The notes under the pieces were generated by a model, which made no database searches, was not told the origin of the DNA, and was given only the letters and a program-made list of their open reading frames with translations. The position numbers and the translations under genes were made by a program. This document shows, piece by piece, positions 1-9,495 of a DNA stretch of 64,000 bases; position 1 is the stretch's first letter; each line of letters begins with the position of its first letter. Origin of the DNA: Anniella stebbinsi (lineage: Eukaryota > Chordata > Lepidosauria > Squamata > Anniellidae); the NCBI GenBank assembly GCA_029215795.1, contig JARDYH010000001.1, forward strand, positions 114,292,533-114,356,532, read 5' to 3'.

Positions 1-70
1 GTGATTTGGTGTCGATGTAAATGTACTGTCGATACCGAGCGGTTTCTCTCCTAGTTATGGGACCAGCAAG

Positions 71-1300
71 TCGGTCTCTTGGAACTGAGGAGAAAGGCGG
101 GAACACGGAATCAGTAGACAGTGGGGGAGGGGTTCACGCCAAAAACGTTTGCCTTAGCTATAGAAGTTTCCGAGACAGGCTCCACGCAGGCGCAGAGCCC
201 ATATGAGAACTGGTTTTGAAGCCGATGTCGGTACCGAAGGAAGTGGCAGTCTCGATGTCGAGGACGACTTTGTGGTTTTTTTTCTCGATGACGAGGCCGA
301 ACTAGGCAGAGGAGAGATCGGTAGCGAGGGGATCGCCGACGCCGAGGATGATTTTCTCGGTTTTGGCATCGATGTCGATGACGAACGTGCTGCCAGCTCT
401 GATACTGCTGGGGATCGTCTCGGCACCGAAGGCGGAGTTGCCTCAGGTCTAGCCTCCATCGGTGTCGACTGAGATTTTGCGGCCGGTACCGACGCCTTCG
501 CCGATTTCGATTTTTGCTTCTTCGACTTAGAAGAATCTTTTCTCGACGGCTTGGCCATCTTAGGTGGAGGGCCCTGCGCTGTTACTGAGGGGGACGGCGA
601 GCGAGGGGTTGCTGGGCTTGAGCGACTAACAGCCTGGCGGCCGCGCTCCCCAGAAGTTGAGGCCTGAGATTCCATGGGGCGAGGAACATCCACAGCCTCC
701 AGCGCCCGACTCCAAAGGATACTGCGGAGGCAGTCAGCTCTATTGCGCCTGGTCTGGCACGAAAAACTCATGCAGAGAGCACAAGTCTCAACAACGTGGC
801 CCTCTCCAAGACATGCGACACACAGCGAATGACCATCCGTGAGGGCCAGTTTAGCCCGGCACCTCACGCAACGTTTAAATTTTTTTTTCTTTTTTCTTTT
901 GGAAATATAACTAGAAGAACTACGAACTAACTAATTAACTAACTAACAATCTAAGCTAACTCTTATCTCGTTCTCTTCCAAGGAAAAACCACTGAACGGA
1001 GAGAGGAAGTCCCCCGCGAGGCAATCAGCGAGTGGTCGAAGAAGAACTGAGGTAGGCGGGAACCCTGAGCATGCGCAATAGGACGGTGGGGGGAGGGGTT
1101 CCCGCCAAAAATCTAAGCTAGCTAAGGAAGTTCCCGAAGCGGGCTCGGCGTCGGCGCGAGCCCATATGTGTGATGCACAGAGATCACGAAGAAGAACAGA
1201 CAAAGTTGTGGTTAGAAAATCCCTGTGTCCAAGAGAAGAGAGAAGTAAATCAGTTGACCATAAAGAAAAGAGAATTTGACCTTTCGTTATCACAAACACC
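71..1300 (-). mobile_element. DIRS-like retroelement fragment (leader plus gag)
   Basis: Minus-strand retroelement remnant. A leader-like block at 1032-1168 lies upstream of the gag-like frame (154-867), and a second diverged copy of the same leader, in the same orientation, lies downstream at 71-206. Shared landmarks are a GGCGGGAAC core, a GGGGAGGGGTT tract, GCCAAAAA, and GAGCCCATATG at one end. This arrangement could be two overlapping truncated copies or the split direct repeats seen in tyrosine-recombinase retroelements. No reverse transcriptase or recombinase is visible before the window edge. The family call rests on the gag-like zinc motif and is tentative. Confidence 0.55.
154..867 (-). 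pseudogene. gag-like ORF1 of a DIRS-type retroelement, fragment
   Basis: A 237-codon open frame with a cysteine/histidine-rich N-terminus followed by a long Ser/Pro/Lys-rich low-complexity tail. Reading upstream of the nominal start gives CVRCRAKL, then TDGHSLCVACLGEGH and CALC, so a Cys-x2-Cys pair followed by a C..CLGE.H....C..C cluster is visible. This arrangement is what I associate with ORF1 (gag) of vertebrate DIRS-like elements. The rest is rich in serine, with runs such as SKSKKQKSKSAK that suggest a basic nucleic-acid-binding segment. No ATG precedes the zinc cluster in frame; the apparent first codon is GTG, so the true start is lost or lies in an upstream exon. The frame ends where the second leader copy begins, so the C-terminus is probably foreign sequence. 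Function in the host is not expected. Confidence 0.5.
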
Positions 1301-2520
1301 TATGTCAGAAGAGGAGGGTATATTCTAGGAAGAAGGATAGTCTAAATTATGACGTGGAGCAATAGGTTTGGCCATTTCAGAATAAATTAATATATAATAA
1401 GAGGGAGGTCTTTGTCTTTGGAAAGGGTATTTAAGTCTAGTCAACAGGAACCACAATGTCTTTCCTTTCCCTCAGGCATGGCATCCAGGATGTTGCTCTG
1501 AGCCTAAGCATGTAGGTCTCAGTAACTCCTTGGTTGCCTGAGAGAAATGGAAGTCCTTCTGTAGAGTAGAATTCCTTCACAGAGTATGTATGAATGTTGT
1601 CATTGGGGGGGGGGGGGTGTTTGTCTATGTACTCAAGAAATCTACCAGACTTGTGAGTATATCTCTTTAATTTGCTTTGCTGAATGGAGAGGTTGGTGTG
1701 TTTATTTAATTTCAACTTCTTTAAATTGTTTTAATAAATGTTTTAAAGCAATAACAGTTTCATTGAGTTCGTGAGTATGAGTAAAATCAATCATTCTGAG
1801 TGTCTATCTTCATATCCTCCTTTCCACCTACTGGAGAATTTGAGGAACATTGATGCAGGGACTGCAGCCTGTATTCAGTGTCCCTTAAATAAAAGTCACC
1901 TGAAAAATCTCCTCCTTCAATGCTTTGGAGATGTTTTCACATTGTACCTACTGACTGGTGATCGTTCATCCCAGCATGTGATGACAGATGACCACCAGAG
2001 GGCAAAAAGCATATGAGCACACTGATCCCCAGCAGGACACATGTTCTGCATCAACCAGAGGAAATATAATTGTGACGGTGTTATGTCAAACTAATTCAGA
2101 AGTAACCAAAGTCAGCTGGCACCCAGTCAAGGGATCCAGTGGGCAGTGTAATCTGGGGAAGTGAGTGCTTTGTTTGAATCAAGACATAACACACACATCT
2201 TTTTCCATGGTACCTCTGAATTTTAAACATCTTTTTTTTGAAAAATGTACATTGATTAATTCATTGCTAATTATATTAATAACACAATTACCACTTTCTG
2301 TTTATAAATAACACAGAAATTACTCCAAAGGGCTTTAAACTATATCTCAGAAATAGCAAAAGAAACATAAATACCAGATTATAAAGGTAGTAACATTGAA
2401 CCAGTTCAAGTATGCAGAAGGATGATTTGGTAGAATTCTCCTGTAACTATTCCACTTTTGAGAAAATGCTTCCCCCATGTCAAAACTTCCTGCATGGAAA
2501 GCTAACATGGCAGTTAGAAA
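1301..2520. other. Unassigned sequence
   Basis: AT-rich DNA with no recognisable gene or repeat apart from a G homopolymer near 1605-1617. The small open frames here have no recognisable motif. Confidence 0.5.
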
Positions 2521-2655
2521 TAAAAGGACAGGATCTACACTACTGCTTTAAAATGGACCATAACAGTAGTGACAACTGTTGGGGCCCAGTACACACTCCA
2601 TATACAGTTTTCAAACTGTTTTCAAAGTGTCATATCTTGCTGGGGTAGATCTGGC
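2521..2655. mobile_element. Palindromic MITE family A, partial copy 1
   Basis: Matches the other family A copies (6224, 14408, 61238) through GGATCTACACTACTGCTTTA, a central GACAACTGTTGGGGCCCA, and a GGTAGATCTGGCC end. The left arm is truncated or diverged. No coding capacity, so it is non-autonomous. Confidence 0.7.
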
Positions 2656-2984
2656 CAGGGTGGAACCTTTATCACTGCCTGGTTTTCCACAGGCAAAGAC
2701 TTGTTGACATGAAGGCACATTCAAACATCCAATTCCCCACCTGCATTTTGATGTAGTACAGTCCTGGGAGGACTGTACTACCTGTTTGTGCTGAATGTTT
2801 TCAGATCTGCTGAGTTTCTGTCCGTTATGCTCAGCCACAAAGTATGTCCATGGGCACGCTCCATCAAGCACTGCCTTCCACACACTCCAACACTGTATTG
2901 ATGTGTTAGCTCCTCGACTCATCTTGTGATTAGCTTGGTGGCTTTTTTTTCTATGTGAGAAAACTTGAAAACTGTCCTGGGAAA

Positions 2985-3440
2985 TAGTCCATACTCTGGA
3001 AAATGGTCCAGAACAACATCAAAGTGAGCCAAATGAGCCAAATTCACCAGTCACACATGATTATATGGGGGCGATGTAATATGCTATAAAACCTCCACAA
3101 AGCCATGTTCTTGTGCCTGTTTCAGGCAACAATTTTATAATATGGCCCAGGGCAGGATCTTCCAAGTGAGACAAATCCACCAAAACTCTAGTCACACGTA
3201 ACTATATGGCATGGATGCAATAAACCACACATCTTCCACAGAAACCATGGTCCAGTATCCATTCCAGGCAGTAGTCCATAGCCTGGAGAATGGCCCAGAA
3301 GGGCAACTTCGAAATAAACCAAATCAAACAAATTCACCTGTCATACATAACAGGTGATAGTAGTGATACAATGAGCCACAAAATCTCCACAAAAACAATG
3401 TTCCAATAATAACCAGACGTACAGTCCAATGTTTTACTTT
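2985..3440 (-). repeat. ~150-bp tandem repeat array, about three diverged units
   Basis: Three successive units share, in order, a 'tgg(t/c)ccagaa' segment, 'caaat-cac-agtcacacataa', 'tatatgg', 'gatgcaataaacca', and 'ctccacaaagccatgtt'. Each unit is roughly 130-155 bp. The same unit occurs reverse-complemented at 6720-7200. Divergence among units is substantial, so the array is old. Confidence 0.7.
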
Positions 3441-3866
3441 TGTGGGGGATTTGGGCAAATGTGCACTTGCACACGTGTGCGTGCTTGCCAGTGCACTAAT
3501 GTGCATTTGTAAATGAATGAAATTCTTGTAGAAAAGATCAAATCCCATCAATGAGATGACAACAAAAGAAAGGGCAATCAGCAAAACACAGACGGAATGG
3601 ATTTGAGAAAAGTCCATGCCTCCCTACCTATGCCTCTTATTTACATTACCCAAAAGGCATGCAGTTGCAATGTAAATGGCAGGCATAGGGGAAAGGGTTG
3701 AAGCTAGGGTTGTGCACGGACCCCCCGGATCGGATCGGGACCCGGATCGGGACCTCCAATTTTGTCCCGGACCGGTTCGGACAAAATCGGAGGCCCCCCG
3801 GACCGGATCGAGTCCGATCCCGACCCAAAAATCGTACATTTTTGGATCGGCCGCCATTTTTTTCCC

Positions 3867-3896
3867 CATAGACTTGCATTGCAATGCAAGTCTATG
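3867..3896. repeat. 30-bp perfect palindrome inside hAT foldback copy 1
   Basis: The two 15-bp halves are exact reverse complements, with centre TTGCATTGCAATGCAA. It is flanked by GCCGCCATTTTT on the left and AAAAATGGCGGC on the right, extending the symmetry to about 55 bp with a few mismatches. The same palindrome is conserved exactly at 60674-60703 in copy 2. Confidence 0.9.
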
Positions 3897-4102
3897 AGGA
3901 AAAAATGGCGGCGGGTGGGTAAGGGGGGGCCTAACTCCCTCCCCCCCCCGGGGCCGTCCGCTGTGGACGGCCCCAGCAGGTAAACCCCCTCCCCCGCGCT
4001 CCCTACCCCCCCTGGGGCCGCCCGCTTCCATCCGCTGGCGCCCGCGGGCGCCAGCGGATAGAAGTGGACGGCTCCGGGGGGGGGTAAGCCCCCTTCCCCG
4101 CC

Positions 4103-5262
4103 ACTTACCTTCTCGGCCCGTCCGGCGCCGGCGGCTACTACCAGCGGGCTCCGCGGCCTACTCTCGAGTAGCGCGCCGGGTGATGACATCACCCGGCGCG
4201 CCACCCTGGAGCAGGCCGCGGAGCCTGCTGGTAGTAGTAGGCGCCGGCGCCGGACGGGAGCCGCCGGGCCGGGCAGGTAAGGGCCCCCCTCCCCCCTCCC
4301 CCCTCCGCGCGCCCCCTCCTCCCCTCCACGCACCCCCTCCTTACCTTTCCGGCCCGGCGGCTCCCGTCCGGCGCCGGCGCCTACTACTTCCAGCAGGCTC
4401 CGCGGCCTACTCTAGAGTAGCGCGCCGGGTGATGACATCACCCGGCGCGCCATCCTAGAGCAGGCCGCGGAGCCTGCTGGGAGTAGTAGGCGCCGGCGCC
4501 GGACGGGAGCCGCCGGGCCGGAAAGGTAAGGGCCCCCCTCCCCCCTCCGCGCGCCCCCTCCTCCCCTCCACGCACCCCCTCCTTACCTTTCCGGCCCGGC
4601 GGCTCCCGTCCGGCGCCGGCGCCTACTACTTCCAGCAGGCTCCGCGGCCTGCTCTAGAGTAGCGCGCCGGGTGATGACATCACCCGGCGCGCCATCCTAG
4701 AGCAGGCCGCGGAGCCTGCTGGGAGTAGTAGGCGCCGGCGCCGGACGGGAGCCGCCGGGCCGGGCAGGTAAGGGCCCCCCTCCCCCCTCCCCCCTCCGCG
4801 CGCCCCCTCCTCCCCTCCACGCACCCCCTCCTTACCTTTCCGGCCCGGCGGCTCCCGTCCGGCGCCGGCGCCTACTACTTCCAGCAGGCTCCGCGGCCTG
4901 CTCTAGAGTAGCGCGCCGGGTGATGACATCACCCGGCGCGCCATCCTAGAGCAGGCCGCGGAGCCTGCTGGGAGTAGTAGGCGCCGGCGCCGGACGGGAG
5001 CCGCCGGGCCGGAAAGGTAAGGGCCCCCCTCCCCCCTCCGCGCGCCCCCTCCTCCCCTCCACGCACCCCCTCCTTACCTTCCCGGCCCGGTGGCTCCCGT
5101 CCGGCGCCGGCGCCTACTACTACCAGCAGGCTCCGCGGCCTGCTCTAGAGTAGCGCGCCGGGTGATGACATCACCCGGCGCGCCACCCTAGAGCAGGCCG
5201 CGGAGCCTGCTAGTAGTAGTAGGCACCGGCGCCGGACGGGAGCCACCGGGCCGAGAAGGTAA
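4103..5262. repeat. Tandem array of five palindromic units in the hAT foldback element
   Basis: Each unit is a long inverted repeat centred on TGATGACATCA, with arms carrying GCGCGCCGGG, GCAGGCTCCGCGGCC, GGCGCCGGCGCC and, at the outer ends, CTTACC/GGTAAG. Centre motifs start at 4181, 4430, 4672, 4921 and 5163, giving spacings of 249, 242, 249 and 242 bp. The 7-bp alternation comes from an extra CCCCCCT in every other spacer. The array is therefore two copies of a 491-bp dimer plus a terminal unit. Confidence 0.9.
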
Positions 5263-5526
5263 GTGCCCCCCTCCTCCCCCCCCCCGCTGTCCACTTTCAT
5301 CGGCAGGCGCCCGCTGGCGCCCGCCAATGGAAGCGGCGGTGGGCGCCAGTGGGCGCCTGCCGATCCGCCGATCCGCCGAACCGGTTCGGAGCTTTTTCGG
5401 ACCGGTTCGGATTGGATCGGCCGATCCAGCTGCGGGATCGGAAATCGGATAATTTATCCGATTTCCCACTGGACCGGACTCGGATCGTGGATCGGGTCCG
5501 ATCCAGTGCACATCCCTAGTTGAAGC

Positions 5527-6223
5527 TCTTTATCCACCAGTCTAGGGTCTGGATCCATGTAAGGACCCTTGAGCTTACTTTTGAGTAAAAAAAAGAAAGA
5601 AATCTTTATAGCAACATGATGTTTGACCCTCAGATAATTTGGGAAGAGTGAGGATGGAATGCATAGAGGGGGAACAGAAGGATCAGGGCCTTGCGCCACC
5701 TTTCTGAAAGCAGAAATGCAGTACAAAAGCCCCAATCCTTGCTCTTATTTTCTGTGTGGTGGGGAAAGGAAATACAAGGATCGTATCTCACACTGTAGTC
5801 AAATGTTACATTGAACATGTGTTCATGCCTTATGTACGCCCATTTCATTTCACTTCATGCACCCACACTTCTCCTTGGTCACCAAACATGCCCCATGTTG
5901 TCCTGATCCTATGTTGCTTTATGATGGATCTAGTGTTCCTGCTAGAAGAAGTCTCCCTCTCATTGTTTAACCCATCTGCCAGCTTCTGATGCAACAAACA
6001 AACAGGCCTGGCTCAACTCATGGGAGGATTCCTCTAGCAATACAATAAGGCTCAGATGCTTCATAAGGCAATAAAGGACCAGGACAACACTGAGTATCTT
6101 TGCTGGTCCCAGACACTCCATCCTTCTAGTGTGGATTTGGGCCTGAAAGACTCAAGAGAAATGTGGATGCATAGAAGGTATTGTAACCAAGCATAATTCA
6201 TGACATTGTACAACATTTGCCTA
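5527..6223. other. Unassigned sequence
   Basis: No gene or recognised repeat seen. Short open frames lack recognisable domains. Confidence 0.45.
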
Positions 6224-6444
6224 ATCCACACCAAGCAGGATATAGCACTATGATAGTGGTATGGAAGTGGAGCAGGAGCCACACTACCGCTTTATGGCGG
6301 TATTGAAGTGCACTAACAACTGTTGGGGTGCGTGACACATACCATATACTGTTTTCATACTAGTACTATATTCTGCTTGGTGTGGCTCCTGCCTCTTATA
6401 GACCAATTTCATACTGCTATATTCTGCTTGGTGTAGATCTGGCC
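6224..6444. mobile_element. Palindromic MITE family A, copy 2
   Basis: Starts with ATCCACACCAAGCAGGATAT and ends with CTTGGTGTAGATCTGGCC. The centre contains ACTGTTGGGG between inverted arms. An extra partial right arm (GCTTGGTGTGGCTCCTGCC, then a second end) makes the right side compound, as in the copy at 61238. Confidence 0.8.
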
Positions 6445-6719
6445 TTCATCACTGATTACAGGACTTATCAGCTAAGACACCGGACTTATCTTCCACTTTC
6501 CTGAATTTGTGGTTCTTGAGCAAACATGAAATAGGTTTAAGTCTGGTCTTAAACCAGCAAACTTTTTAAAAAACACTGAATAGTTTGGTTTAATAATAGG
6601 CAAATTTAATTTGATGATGTAAAATGTTACTTGTTAGGGCTAAAAGTTAAAGACACATATTAGTAAATTTTGAAGTGGGTTTGATTCTGTTGTATTATTG
6701 TAATATACATTATAGATAG

Positions 6720-7084
6720 TGTATACTTCTAATATTGCACAGTAGTGTTTGTTTATGGCTTATTGTATCTCTCCCACCTAGTTATGTGTAACTGATGAGT
6801 TTGCTTGAGTTGACTCACATGGAAGTTGCTGTTCTGGGCTGTTTTTGACAATGTCGACTACCTGGAACTGGCATCTGGATGTTGTTTCTATGGAAATTTT
6901 GTGGCTTATTGCATCCCTCCCATACAGTCATGTGTTACTGGTGAATTTGATGATTTGTCTCACTTCGAAGTGGATGTTCTGGGCCATTTTTAAGAATGCA
7001 AGCTATTGCCCAGAACAGGTAACTCAACATGGTTTCTTGCCCAGAACTGGTAACGATCCAAACGGAGAGGCGGGTAAGAAATAA

Positions 7085-7124
<40 letters not shown>

Positions 7125-7200
7125 GAAGATGTTTTCTATGGATGTTTTGTGGCTTTTTACATCAATCCCATGATTTGAATTATTTGGAGATGGATTGGTT
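6720..7200 (+). repeat. ~150-bp tandem repeat array, inverted relative to 2985-3440
   Basis: Reverse-complement counterpart of the 2985-3440 array. Two near-complete units and a partial third share 'tttgtggcttattgcatc', 'cata-agt-atgtgttactggtgaattt', and 'gtctcac-t-gaagt--ctgttctgggcc'. The third unit is interrupted by a retroposon tail and (ATT)n at about 7045-7122. Confidence 0.7.
7045..7122 (+). repeat. SINE/LINE 3' tail with (ATT)n microsatellite
   Basis: GAGGCGGGTAAGAAATAAAT followed by about ten ATT units resembles the 3' tail of L2-mobilised retroposons (GGCGGGxxAxAAAT plus AT-rich repeat). It sits inside the tandem array, so it is younger than the array. Confidence 0.5.
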
Positions 7201-8599
7201 CCAGGCCAATCCATTCTGTTCTGAATGCATTTTGGGCATTACAGGGTTAATAATAATATATGTTTCCAAGTGTTTCTAACTGAAAATATTGTTCTCAGAT
7301 GTCTCTAACACATGCCATAGTGTTTGGCATGTTTTGGTTTTGTTTTAAATAAAGGGGCCGGAACGTCGTGTCTTGTTCCATTCTGGCTTTTTATACAATC
7401 CCCAAGAGTAAGGACTGCAAGACAAGTCAATGCCTGCTACCACCCCTGTCCCCCCTTTCACAAGGATAAATTTGCCAGGGAAATGAGCAGGGGGTTCCAG
7501 CAGGGAGAATTGGTTGGTGGCCCCATTACAAGCTAGGCCTGAACTTTGATGGTGTTTTGGGATCAGCTTGTAATGTAAAGGGGAAAACCTTTACATTCAC
7601 CATTCTGATCTCCCCCTTTCCAAACTCCCAACAGTATCACTACTTGTCTGTGCAATGGAGCCTCAGTAAGGTAAGCAATGAAGTAAGTTACTTCCACGTA
7701 ACGTTCCGCTCTGCAAGGCCCATGGGTTCCCAATCTTTCCAAGTATGCTTCGGATTGCTCGCCCCTCTTCCTCTCTCTTTCTCCTCCCCTCTTTGCTTAC
7801 CCCTGTGATGTCATGTCACACAGACCCACCTACTTGCATGCTGCATATGTTTGGGTTGGATGATGCTACCTTGTCGGCTCCAACTCTGCTGCATGTGCAC
7901 TGAGTGAGCAGGCGTGCTTGAGTTAGGGAGCAAGGCAAGGGTGAACAAGCAAGGCAAGTCACTCATTGAGGACGCCAAGGGGCCAGCAGTCCAGTTTATT
8001 GTTGTTGAGGTGGGCAGCTAACCCAGAGAGTATCTATGGAAAGGTAAGTTATGAGGAGGAAGGATTCCTGCTGGAGGACAGGAGGGGGGAAATGGGGGTG
8101 GGCGTGAGGCATTGGGCGGTGGGCAGGGTAGCAGAAATGTTTGGGTTTTTTTTTTTGCTGTATAGTCACTCACGATTAACCTGCTTGCATCTGGGGTGAC
8201 TGTACATAAGGTGGATATTCATTGTGAGGGATGGGCAAAAGTTAGGAAGGGGGCATTTGGCCTTGCAAGACTGTGGTGTTGTGTTTTTACATTTACCTCC
8301 TGTGTTTTGTCTGAGGGGGGCAGCTGGGGCTTGCCTTAATGGACTTTGGAGTGCAATCTTCGCATTTGTGGTTCCTCCTATTTATAAAATAATGTTTATC
8401 TTAAGTTTGAACCTACTTGCGGGAAAGTAAGAAAAGGTGTATGATGTTTTTGGTTTTAGCTTTTAAGTAGGGAAGAAGGGTTTATGTCTCCTTTGCTTTG
8501 GCAAATCATAGGTCAGTGGGAGCATTAGAGAAGATCAGTCATATTTGTTTCAAAAAGTTATAAGCTGATGAAAACAGATATGTAGGAAAACCCCGTTTG
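7201..8599. other. Unassigned sequence
   Basis: Moderate-GC sequence with no recognised repeat or gene. Several 60-85-codon frames have no domain signature. Confidence 0.4.
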
Positions 8600-8609
8600 T
8601 CTTGGTATT

Positions 8610-8735
8610 GTATTAAAGGCTGCCCGGTGTTTGTGGAGGCAGGCACAACAGGCACCTGGTTGGACACTGGGGGAACAGAATGCTGGAGCAGAGAGGTCTT
8701 TGGTCTGATCCAGCACAGCAATTCTTATATTCTCA
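8610..8735 (+). repeat. SINE/LINE 3' end ('...tctgatccagca...')
   Basis: Contains CACCTGGTTGGACACTGG, GGAACAGAATGCTGGA and TTGGTCTGATCCAGCA followed by CAATTCTTATATTCT. This matches a widespread vertebrate retroposon 3' end I recognise from reptile DNA. Related wording ends the copy near 58525. Confidence 0.6.
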
Positions 8736-8825
8736 ACATGCTGCCATTTCTTGAGTTGCATTTTAATTATGGCATATACAAGCAAAGAATATATACTAAA
8801 ATAAGTTTTAAAGAACTCTAAAGAA

Positions 8826-8879
8826 GCTATCCAAGGTGCTGAATCCTATCCCCAAAATAGGACTAACACCTTGGATAGC
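8826..8879. repeat. Short perfect-stem palindrome
   Basis: GCTATCCAAGGTG (8826-8838) is exactly complementary to CACCTTGGATAGC (8867-8879), with an inner TCCTAT/ATAGGA pair. It is a miniature foldback element or hairpin of 54 bp. Confidence 0.8.
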
Positions 8880-9249
8880 TCCTACATAATTCTGGCTGAT
8901 TCTGACCAAAACCCAGAATAGATTCACAACTTCACAGAAATCAGAGCCATCAGCCTCCATTGTACTAAGTAACTCATTAACACAAGATAATGCAAAACTT
9001 ACTTATGTAATGGAACTCTCACAATGACCCCCCCCCCACACACACACAGTGGCCATATCATGCCTAACCAAGCTTCCCTCATAATCTGGTGTTATTTTTG
9101 CTCTTGCCCTTCACGGGACTTCTAATTTGTGGGCCTACTCTTCTATTTCCCACAGCAATTCCTTCACTCACAGGGCCAAAGCTATACATTGTTTGGACGG
9201 TGTAGCTAGCAGCTACATCTCTCTTACTCTAAATTAAACACAGAGCCCC

Positions 9250-9495
9250 AAATCCAGATTGGGATCCTAGTCACTGGGTAGAGGGGAGCTTCACCTCTGC
9301 TGTGGTCCCAATCCAAATTAAGCTCCAGTGCCTGTAATTTTCTTCACCAAAAAGTGTTTTTTTCCCCTTTAATGGATCACTTTTTGGCAATGAAAATTAC
9401 AGGCACTGAAGCCCAATCCAGATCAGGCCACAACATGGGGCAAAAGTTTAAAGCCCCCTACACATATGCTAGGGTCCTGATCCAGATGGTTGCCT
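9250..9495. mobile_element. Foldback element with 17-bp perfect inner arms
   Basis: CAGTGCCTGTAATTTTC (9326-9342) pairs with its complement at 9392-9408. A weaker outer pair surrounds it (CAAATCCAGATTGGGATCC on the left and GGGTCCTGATCCAGATGG on the right). Non-coding and MITE-like; exact ends uncertain. Confidence 0.6.

Larger units (their letters stand above)
3705..5518. mobile_element. hAT-type foldback element, copy 1 (1814 bp)
   Basis: Termini are TAGGGTTGTGCAC at the left and GTGCACATCCCTA at the right, imperfect inverted repeats. The element is flanked by a perfect 8-bp direct repeat GTTGAAGC (3697-3704 and 5519-5526), which fits the 8-bp target duplication of the hAT superfamily. The outer arms are made of GGATCGG/CCGATCC-type repeats. 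Inside are a 30-bp perfect palindrome at 3867-3896 and a tandem array of large palindromes at about 4103-5262. There is no transposase frame; the many long open frames come from GC-rich sequence lacking stop codons. CpG is abundant. Copy 2 at 59829-60864 is in the opposite orientation. Confidence 0.88.

Noticed and set aside
203..472. Acidic 89-codon plus-strand frame
   Set aside because: Shadow of the minus-strand gag-like frame. Its Asp/Glu richness mirrors the Ser/Arg codons on the other strand.
3624..4333. Long Gly/Arg/Pro-rich frames over the hAT foldback element
   Set aside because: GC-rich palindromic DNA rarely contains stops. Frames are open on both strands and resemble no protein.
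4103..5262. CRISPR-like regular repeats
   Set aside because: Spacers are themselves repeated and palindromic and the host is a vertebrate. Explained by tandem duplication in a transposon.
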